A stretch of DNA of 64,000 nucleotides from an uncultured Collinsella sp. (GTDB lineage: Bacteria > Actinomycetota > Coriobacteriia > Coriobacteriales > Coriobacteriaceae), in assembly GCA_958413765.1 (NCBI GenBank), contig CATYVH010000007.1:8033-72032 (forward strand). The letters are read 5' to 3'. The notes below the pieces were generated by a model, which was given only the letters and a program-made list of their open reading frames with translations, searched no databases and had not been told where the DNA came from. Of this stretch, positions 58,312 to 64,000 are shown one piece after another. Every line of letters starts with the position of its first letter. Position 1 is the stretch's first letter. The translations under genes and the position numbers were made by a program.

Positions 58312-58317
58312 GAGGTT

Positions 58318-58456
58318 TTGTCTCGATCTGTAACGTTTAGAGGTTGTTTGAGCTCGTAATTGTTACAGATCGAGACAAGCCGGTGAAACGTCGACCGAAT
58401 GTCTCGATCTGTAACATCAGGGGGCCCAATAACCCTGTACCTGTTATAGATCGAGA
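58318..58456. repeat. Palindromic array, cluster 4 (two units), downstream of the nuclease gene
   Basis: Unit I: 17-bp perfect arms 58318-58334 and 58362-58378. Unit J: arms 58401-58416 and 58442-58456 with two mismatches. Core starts 58321 and 58402, 81 bases apart. The rest of the gap to 58606 holds the next gene's promoter region. Confidence 0.95.
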
Positions 58457-58606
58457 GATTTCCCTAGTGCCGCTGGGATGGGACTGCAACGTATTCCGTC
58501 CCCCACATCCTCTCTTCCTTCCGTTAACCGATGCGTCTGCAGCAATCCAGCGGGACTAGGTGATAATGGACAAATGTTCAAGTTAATCGTGAGGGAGGAG
58601 CTCGAT

Positions 58607-59977
58607 ATGGCATCTGCCGATCGTTCCACGTTGTTTATCAATGCGACTATTCTGGATGGTTCGGAGCATATGGAGCCGCAACCCGATATGGCCGTGACTG
58701 TTGAGCGCGGCGTCATCACCTGGATGGGGCCGAGTGCTGTGGCGCAGGCGCCTGCAGGTGCCGAGGTTATCGACCTGGGTGGTGCGTATCTCATGCCCGG
58801 TCTCATCAATATGCACGTGCACCTGTGCGGCTCGGGCAAGCCTGTCTCGGCCGGCGATGCGGGAGCGCTGATGAAGAAACTCGATAATCCCGTGGGCCGT
58901 GCCATCGTCTGCCGCATCCTCAAGGGCAGTGCCCAGCAGCAGATGGCAAGCGGCGTGACCACGGTGCGCGGCGCGGGCGACCCGTTGTTTGCCGACATTG
59001 CCGTGCGCGACGCTATCGACGCCGGCAAGTATCAGGGTCCGCGCCTGGTGGCGCCGGGAACGGGCGTCACGGTGCCGGGCGGCCATGGCGCGGGCTTGTT
59101 CGCCCAGGTGGCCAACAGCCCCGTCGAGGCAGCCGAGCAGGTGCGAGACCTGTATGCGCGCGGCGCCGACGTCATTAAGCTGTTCGTAACGGGCGGTGTG
59201 TTCGATGCGACCGAGGTGGGCGAGCCGGGCGTGCTGCGTATGCCGGTGGAGGTTGCCGCGGCGGCGTGCAAGGCGGCGCACGAGGTGGGCCTGCCGGTTA
59301 TGGCTCATGTCGAGAGCACCGAGGGCGTGAAGGCCGCGCTTGAGGCCGGGGTCGACACGATCGAGCACGGTGCCCCGATGACGCCCGAGATCCTGGAGCT
59401 GTACCGTGGCGCCGCGGGCACGCAGCTCGAGGGACGTGCGCCCAGCGTTACCTGCACTATCAGCCCGGCGCTGCCGTTTGTGTTGCTCGATCCGGAGAAG
59501 ACCCATTCGACTGACACGCAAAAGAAGAACGGCGACATCGTGTGCTCGGGCATTATCGAGAGTGCTCGTGCGGCGCTGGATGCCGGCGTTAAGGTGGGCT
59601 TGGGCACGGACTCAAGCTGCCCGTTCGTGACGCAGTACGACATGTGGCGCGAGGTGGCCTATTTTGCCAAGTACGTGGGCGTGAGCAACGCCTTTGCGCT
59701 GCATACGGCCACGCAGGTCAATGCCGAGCTCCTGGGGCTGGGCGGCGAGACCGGTACGATCGAGTGCGGCAAGGCCGCCGATATCCTGGTGACGCGCAAG
59801 AATCCGCTCGATGACCTGTGCACTCTGCGTGAGCCGACGCATGTGATGTGTCGCGGTGATCTGGTACGCAAGCTCAAGGTGAAGCGTATTCCCGAGGTGG
59901 ACGCCGAGCTCGACGCGATTATGGCCATGCCTGCCGAAGCGCTGGCTGAGGAGCTGGCCCGCGACGGCGTGGCGTAG
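58607..59977 (+). CDS. Metal-dependent amidohydrolase (imidazolonepropionase-like)
   Basis: 456 residues. Amidohydrolase motifs in order: INMHVHLCG (near 70), VIKLFVTGG (Lys ligand, near 190), MAHVES, DTIEHGAPM and GLGTDSSCP (Asp, near 340), then the KAADILVTRKNPLDDL end typical of the family. Relatives hydrolyse cyclic amides or dipeptides (prolidase-like); the substrate cannot be told. GAGGGAGGAG 6 bases before ATG 58607 decides the start; a longer frame reaches back to 58478 without a site. A terminator follows. Confidence 0.88.
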   Translation: MASADRSTLFINATILDGSEHMEPQPDMAVTVERGVITWMGPSAVAQAPAGAEVIDLGGAYLMPGLINMHVHLCGSGKPVSAGDAGALMKKLDNPVGRAIVCRILKGSAQQQMASGVTTVRGAGDPLFADIAVRDAIDAGKYQGPRLVAPGTGVTVPGGHGAGLFAQVANSPVEAAEQVRDLYARGADVIKLFVTGGVFDATEVGEPGVLRMPVEVAAAACKAAHEVGLPVMAHVESTEGVKAALEAGVDTIEHGAPMTPEILELYRGAAGTQLEGRAPSVTCTISPALPFVLLDPEKTHSTDTQKKNGDIVCSGIIESARAALDAGVKVGLGTDSSCPFVTQYDMWREVAYFAKYVGVSNAFALHTATQVNAELLGLGGETGTIECGKAADILVTRKNPLDDLCTLREPTHVMCRGDLVRKLKVKRIPEVDAELDAIMAMPAEALAEELARDGVA

Positions 59978-60010
59978 GTGTGACAAAGGTGCAGCTCCGT
60001 TGCCGCATAC

Positions 60011-60047
60011 AAAAAGCCGAGGTCTCAACACGAGGCCTCGGCTTTTT
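60011..60047 (+). terminator. Terminator after the amidohydrolase
   Basis: AAAAAGCCGAGG/CCTCGGCTTTTT, 12 bp, with a small GTCTC-type extension towards the loop; works in both directions. Confidence 0.93.
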
Positions 60048-60110
60048 AATCGAACAAATACTTAAGATTTGGGACAAACAAACCTGATTAATTTGTCCCG
60101 CGTGCGGGCG

Positions 60111-60584
60111 CTAGGAGCGGGTTTCCATCTTGGCGTGGCACTTGGGGCAGGTGACGCGGATCTTGCCTTTGCCCTTGGGGACGGAGAGCATCTGGCCGCA
60201 GTTGGGGCACTTGAGGTATGCCGTGGTCTTGCGACCCTTCCACATCTTCTTGGCCGTGCGCTTGGCACGCTCAAAGTCTTCCTTACTGGTGCCGGCTGCG
60301 CGTGAGGTGCTGGCCGCTGCAGTTCCACCGCCCAAGCTAGCGACGAACTTGCCCAAGCCGGGGACGTTCGCGGTCGCGGCGACAAAGGCCTCGTTCTCCT
60401 TGCGACGTGCGTCGATGTTTTTGGACAGGCCGCGCAGCACGCCGATCACGATGACGGCGATGGCGATCCAGCTGAGCCACTGGATGCGGGCTATCGATCC
60501 GATCATCGCGATGACAATGCCGGCAAAACCCATCACGATGGTGAGTTCATCGGCACCATTGCGACCCTTCATAAAGTCATTCAT
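60111..60584 (-). CDS. Small membrane protein with C-terminal zinc ribbon
   Basis: 157 residues. Two hydrophobic segments (about 15-32 and 35-52), a basic helical linker rich in Ala, Ser and Lys, and a C-terminal zinc ribbon with Cys pairs LKCPNCGQML and VTCPKCHAKM. Zinc ribbons of this kind bind nucleic acid or protein. The function is unknown. It is the last gene on the minus strand after csoR, separated from it by repeat sequence, so probably not part of the copper set. Confidence 0.82.
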   Translation of the reverse strand: MNDFMKGRNGADELTIVMGFAGIVIAMIGSIARIQWLSWIAIAVIVIGVLRGLSKNIDARRKENEAFVAATANVPGLGKFVASLGGGTAAASTSRAAGTSKEDFERAKRTAKKMWKGRKTTAYLKCPNCGQMLSVPKGKGKIRVTCPKCHAKMETRS

Positions 60585-60639
60585 GCAAATTGCCTTTCAT
60601 TCGATATGCCGCACGCCTTTATACCCGATTTAGAGCAAG

Positions 60640-60720
60640 GGGGACAGGTTATTCTGCACCAATGTGGTGTAAACGTGCCTGTCCCCGATACACCAAGATG
60701 GTGCAAAGCAGTCCGTCCCC
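60640..60720. repeat. GGGGACAGG-type repeat, two partial elements
   Basis: GGGGACAGG (60640-60648) and CCTGTCCCC (60678-60686) enclose GCACCAATGTGGTGT; a half element TACACCAAGATGGTGCAAAG then CAGTCCGTCCCC follows to 60720. Related to the palindrome at 24697. Confidence 0.8.
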
Positions 60721-60730
60721 AATGCCCCAA

Positions 60731-61003
60731 TCACTTGGAGAGCTTGTCGACGACGCGTTCGATCTCGGCGAGCTTGGCGGCCTTGAGGTCTTCGTCGCCC
60801 GATTCGATTGCCGAGGTCACGCAACCCTCGATATGCGCCTTGAGCACGTCGGCGTTGATGCGCGCAATGAGCGCCTGCGTTGCCATGAGCTGCGTGGAAA
60901 TATCGACGCAGTAGCGGTCCTCCTCGACCATCCGCAGGATGCCGTCGATCTGACCGCGTGCCGTCTTGAGCATGCGGGTCACCGATTTATGGTCTGCCAT
61001 CAT
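60731..61003 (-). CDS. csoR: Copper-sensing transcriptional repressor CsoR
   Basis: 90 residues. Four-helix CsoR/FrmR-family protein with the Cu(I) ligands Cys32, His57 and Cys61 (RYCVDI and LKAHIEGCV), which marks true CsoR against the FrmR or RcnR types. Cu(I) binding releases it from its GC-rich operator; such an operator is present upstream of copA at 63812-63828. GAGGA precedes ATG 61003; a second ATG follows directly. It is the last gene of copA-copZ-csoR on the minus strand, 38 bases after copZ. Confidence 0.95.
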   Translation of the reverse strand: MMADHKSVTRMLKTARGQIDGILRMVEEDRYCVDISTQLMATQALIARINADVLKAHIEGCVTSAIESGDEDLKAAKLAEIERVVDKLSK

Positions 61004-61041
61004 GGCGGGTCCTCGTTTCTGGTCGGGGTGCGCGTGGGTCG

Positions 61042-61263
61042 TTACGCGGCGGTTACGGACAGGGCGTGGAACTTCTCGCCGGCGCCCTCGACGGCGGCGG
61101 CGAGCTGCTCGGCGGTCACGGTGTCGGCGCACTCCACCTGGACGGTCTGGGTTTCGTGATCGGCGTCGGCGTCGGTCACGCCGGCCACGTTGAGCAACGC
61201 CGTCTCGACGGTGGCGTCGCAGTGGCCGCACATAAGGCCGGAAGTCTTAATTGTGAAACGCAT
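61042..61263 (-). CDS. copZ: Copper chaperone CopZ
   Basis: 73 residues, one HMA domain with the Cu(I)-binding LMCGHC (Cys12 and Cys15). CopZ delivers copper to CopA. AGAGAGGA precedes ATG 61263. The frame stays open to 61374, but that stretch has no site. It lies 147 bases after copA and 38 before csoR. The copA-copZ gap contains an inverted repeat (GACTTGAAAG-like region around 61300-61360) which I could not resolve into a clear hairpin. Confidence 0.93.
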   Translation of the reverse strand: MRFTIKTSGLMCGHCDATVETALLNVAGVTDADADHETQTVQVECADTVTAEQLAAAVEGAGEKFHALSVTAA

Positions 61264-61410
61264 GGATATTCCTCTCTGTTGTGTCGGCTTTCCTAGGCAC
61301 CCGACCTTGACCTTCAAACCGTCGCTCGCGTACCAAAGTACGCGTCGCTCCTCTTTCAGGTCAATCTCGGGCACCTGGAAAACCCGTTCTAAATGGACTT
61401 AATGGTGAGC

Positions 61411-63753
61411 CTATTTTGCCACTTTGGATCTAAAAGTTCGCAGGCGCAGGGCATTGCTTACGACGCACACGCTCGACAGGCTCATGGCCGCGGCGCCGAA
61501 CATCGGCGAGAGCTGCCAACCGGTGAGGGGGAAGAACACGCCCGCCGCCAGCGGAATGCCGATGCCGTTGTAGAACAGCGCCCAGAACAGGTCCTGCTTG
61601 ATGTTGCGGATTGTGGCACGTGACAGCTCGATGGCACGGGCGACGTCCATGAGATCGCTGCGCATGAGTACCACGTCGGCGCCCTCCTTGGCGATGTCGG
61701 CGCCGGTGCCGATAGCAAGGCCCACGTCGGCGCGCGCCAGGGCGGGGGAGTCGTTGATGCCGTCGCCCACCATGGCGACCTTGCTGCCCGCATCCTGCAG
61801 TTCGCGCACGTGGCGCTCCTTGTCGGCGGGGAGGACGTCGGCGATGACCTGTTCGCTGCTCAGCCCCACGCGGCGGGCGATGGCCTCGGCCGTCACGCGG
61901 TTGTCGCCGGTGAGCATGCGCACGTCGACGCCGAGCGAACGCAGCGCGGCGATGGCCTCGGCGCTCGTCTCTTTGACCTCGTCAGCCACGGCGATGGTAC
62001 CGACAAGCTCGCTGTTCTTGGCAAAGAACAGCGGTGTCTTGCCTTCGGCGGCGAGCTGTTCGGCAAGGCCCGCGGGCACGGTAACGCCCAGCTCGTCCAT
62101 CAGACGCACGTTGCCGGCTGCGATGACATTTTGTCCCTCGCGCGCCGTAACGCCACGACCGGGCACGGCGGCAAAGTCCTCGACCATGCGCGCGACAATT
62201 CCGCGCGCCTCGCACTCGGCCATAATCGCCTCGGCCAGCGGGTGCTCGCTTGAGCGCTCCAACGCGGCGGCCAGCTTGAGCAGCGCCTTTTCGCTCATGG
62301 CGCGCGAGCCGTCAGCACGCGTGGCTACCACGATATCGGTCACGGCAGGCTTGCCGCGGGTGACCGTGCCCGTCTTATCGAGCACCACCGTGCCCACGCT
62401 GCGCAGATTCTCCAGCGCTTCGGCGCTCTTAAACAGAATGCCCATCTCGGCGCCCTTGCCGGTGCCCACCATAATGGCGACGGGCGTGGCTAGGCCGAGT
62501 GCACACGGACAGCTGATCACCAGCACAGCGACGGCGGAGGTGAGCGCTTCGTTGACGCTTCCGGTCAGTGTCATCCACGCCAAGAAGGTCACGGCCGAGA
62601 TCACGAACACCACGGGCACGAACACGCCGGCGACCTTGTCGGCCATGCGGGCGATGGGCGCCTTGGTGGCGTTGGCGTCCTCGACAAGCTTGATGATCTT
62701 GGCGAGCGATGTCTCGGCACCCACACGCGTGGCGCGGAAGGTAAACGAGCCGGTGCGGTTGACGGTGGCGGCGTTGACGGTGTCACCGGCGGTCTTTTCC
62801 ACGGGGATGGACTCGCCGGTCAGCGCGCTCTCGTCCACGGCCGAGCTGCCCTCGAGCACCACGCCATCGACGGGGATGGACTCGCCGGGGCGTACGCGCA
62901 GGATCTGGCCGGGAAGGATGCTGTCGACGTCGACGGTGGTCTCGCTGCCGTCCTCTGCCACGACGGTCGCGGTCTTGGGCGCCAGGTCGATCAGCGCCTC
63001 GATAGCGCCGCCGGTTTTGGACTTGCTGCGCGTCTCGAGGTATTTGCCCACGGTGACGAGCGACAGGATCGTGCCTGCGCTCTCAAAATACAGATTGTCC
63101 ATGCCCGTCATCATGGCCTCGTGGACCTGACCCGCGGCTAACTGGTCGGCCATGATGAACATGGCGTAGAGCGACCAGGCGATGGAGGCGGTGGCGCCCA
63201 CGGCGATGAGGGCGTCCATGGTGGGCGCGCCGTGCGCGAGCGATTTAAACCCGTTGATAAAGTACGCGTCGTTGACATAGACGATGGGGATGAGCAGGAC
63301 GAGCTCGGTGAGGGCGAGCGTCATGCTGTGGGTATGGTCGGTGAAGACGCCGGGCAGCGGCCAGCCAAGCATGTGCCCCATGCCTATGTAGAACAGCGGG
63401 ATGAGGAATACGATTGAGACGATGAGACGAGTGCGCATGGCAGAGGCGGCGGCCTCCAGTTTTTTGGTGGGCGACTCCATATGGGCGGCGCCGGACCTGG
63501 CTTGCGTGCTGCCGTTTGAGCCGGCGGCACCGGTGCTCACATCGACGGGCGAGGCCGAGTAGCCCGCGCGGTCGACGGCGGTGCAGATATCGTCGGGGGA
63601 GACCTGCGCGGGGTCGTAGTCCACCAGCATAGAGCCGGCGAGCAGATTGACCGCGACGCTCTCGACGCCGTCGAGCTTGCTCACGGCACGGTCCACGTGC
63701 GCCTGACAGGCGGCGCATGTCATGCCACCCACATCGAATTTATCTTGAGCCAT
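61411..63753 (-). CDS. copA: Copper-exporting P1B-type ATPase
   Basis: 780 residues. One N-terminal HMA domain (GGMTCAAC, Cys13 and Cys16), a Thr/Gly/Ser linker, then eight membrane segments with the CPC metal motif (VISCPCALGLATP), an actuator domain, phosphorylation site VLDKTGTVTRGKP and hinge MVGDGINDSPALARADVG. It pumps Cu(I) out of the cell. AAAGGAG precedes the ATG. It heads the copA-copZ-csoR set, and its promoter carries a CsoR operator. Confidence 0.97.
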   Translation of the reverse strand: MAQDKFDVGGMTCAACQAHVDRAVSKLDGVESVAVNLLAGSMLVDYDPAQVSPDDICTAVDRAGYSASPVDVSTGAAGSNGSTQARSGAAHMESPTKKLEAAASAMRTRLIVSIVFLIPLFYIGMGHMLGWPLPGVFTDHTHSMTLALTELVLLIPIVYVNDAYFINGFKSLAHGAPTMDALIAVGATASIAWSLYAMFIMADQLAAGQVHEAMMTGMDNLYFESAGTILSLVTVGKYLETRSKSKTGGAIEALIDLAPKTATVVAEDGSETTVDVDSILPGQILRVRPGESIPVDGVVLEGSSAVDESALTGESIPVEKTAGDTVNAATVNRTGSFTFRATRVGAETSLAKIIKLVEDANATKAPIARMADKVAGVFVPVVFVISAVTFLAWMTLTGSVNEALTSAVAVLVISCPCALGLATPVAIMVGTGKGAEMGILFKSAEALENLRSVGTVVLDKTGTVTRGKPAVTDIVVATRADGSRAMSEKALLKLAAALERSSEHPLAEAIMAECEARGIVARMVEDFAAVPGRGVTAREGQNVIAAGNVRLMDELGVTVPAGLAEQLAAEGKTPLFFAKNSELVGTIAVADEVKETSAEAIAALRSLGVDVRMLTGDNRVTAEAIARRVGLSSEQVIADVLPADKERHVRELQDAGSKVAMVGDGINDSPALARADVGLAIGTGADIAKEGADVVLMRSDLMDVARAIELSRATIRNIKQDLFWALFYNGIGIPLAAGVFFPLTGWQLSPMFGAAAMSLSSVCVVSNALRLRTFRSKVAK

Positions 63754-63800
63754 GGCTTCTCCTTTCTGTGGCTCGGTATTGGAATTGTTAACCTGCCGAT

Positions 63801-63831
63801 ACTATACACCCATACCCCCTGGGGGTGTCCA
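63801..63831 (-). promoter_or_regulatory. copA promoter with CsoR operator
   Basis: On the minus strand, -35 TGGACA (63831-63826) and -10 TATAGT (63806-63801) are 19 bases apart. The spacer holds the pseudo-palindrome ATACCCCCTGGGGGTGT (plus strand 63812-63828), the AT-flanked GC core expected of a CsoR site. Confidence 0.85.
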
Positions 63832-63904
63832 GTAATAGTTGGAATGTATGACTTTTCATTACAGATGAGGGTGGCTGCTCAATCGGTGGCCGTCTCTGCC
63901 AAAC

Positions 63905-64000
63905 ATCTCAATCTGTAACGTCTGGACCGGTTTTTGAACCATAGCTGTTACAGATTTAGACAAACATTTCAACCGAAAACTAACGTCTCGATCTGTAACA
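63905..64000. repeat. Palindromic array, cluster 5 (at least two units, cut by the window edge)
   Basis: Unit K: TCTCAATCTGTAAC (63906-63919) and its imperfect complement (63947-63960). Unit L: GTCTCGATCTGTAACA at 63985-64000, its partner beyond the window. Core starts are 80 bases apart. Confidence 0.92.

Overview
The window is a GC-rich chromosomal stretch of an actinobacterium that looks like Collinsella or a close relative (class Coriobacteriia). This rests on the rpsD-rpoA-rplQ-truA gene order, the codon use, the split transketolase, the Coriobacteria-like gene set and the density of short palindromic intergenic elements; no species call is possible without a search. Most of the window is housekeeping: ribosomal proteins and RNA polymerase alpha, cell-wall enzymes, TyrRS, adenine deaminase, citrate synthase, SecA, RF2, FtsE/FtsX, RNase R, SmpB, two tRNAs, glutamate synthase, manganese transport, phosphoglycerate mutase and a copper-resistance set.

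Layout. 1-4.6 kb: end of the ribosomal/alpha operon, truA, a glycosyltransferase and argR. 4.8-16.5 kb: class A PBP with a repetitive tail, a U32 protease-family protein, tyrS, adenine deaminase, two HAD phosphatases, citrate synthase and an ACT-domain protein. 16.7-24.0 kb: an accessory island of about 7.2 kb bounded by 64-bp near-identical direct repeats. It holds a truncated tyrosine recombinase, a DUF2975/YozG-type regulator pair, two ABC permeases, an ATPase, a fused permease-ATPase and a small secreted tyrosine-rich protein. 24-36.8 kb: rpmE with a structured leader, secA-prfB, a YitT transporter, split transketolase, ftsEX, rnr. 37-43.4 kb: an orphan serine recombinase, a VanZ-like protein and a MurNAc salvage cluster (RpiR regulator, MurQ, PTS EIIBC, MupG). 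44-47 kb: tRNA-Gln, tRNA-Glu, a TPR protein, smpB, a flavin reductase and a small rubredoxin. 47-64 kb: mntH, gpmA, gltBD, an unknown protein, a DUF559-like nuclease, an amidohydrolase and csoR-copZ-copA with a clear CsoR operator.

The most unusual structure is a family of palindromic arrays confined to 46.9-64 kb. A 14-20 bp arm with core TCTCRATCTGTAAC alternates in orientation about every 40 bp, so that same-orientation arms recur every 80-81 bp. Five clusters (12 units, the last cut by the window edge) lie in intergenic gaps. Two clusters sit directly against both ends of the DUF559-like nuclease gene, an arrangement that recalls REP/RAYT systems but with a different type of enzyme. Several other intergenic palindrome families (GGGGAC/GTCCCC types, CTAGTC types and single long inverted repeats) recur through the window.

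Other points of note are a release factor 2 whose recognition tripeptide reads SPT instead of SPF, an FtsE with an N-terminal extension of about 175 residues, and three genes whose ribosome binding site directly abuts or lies inside a terminator-like hairpin.
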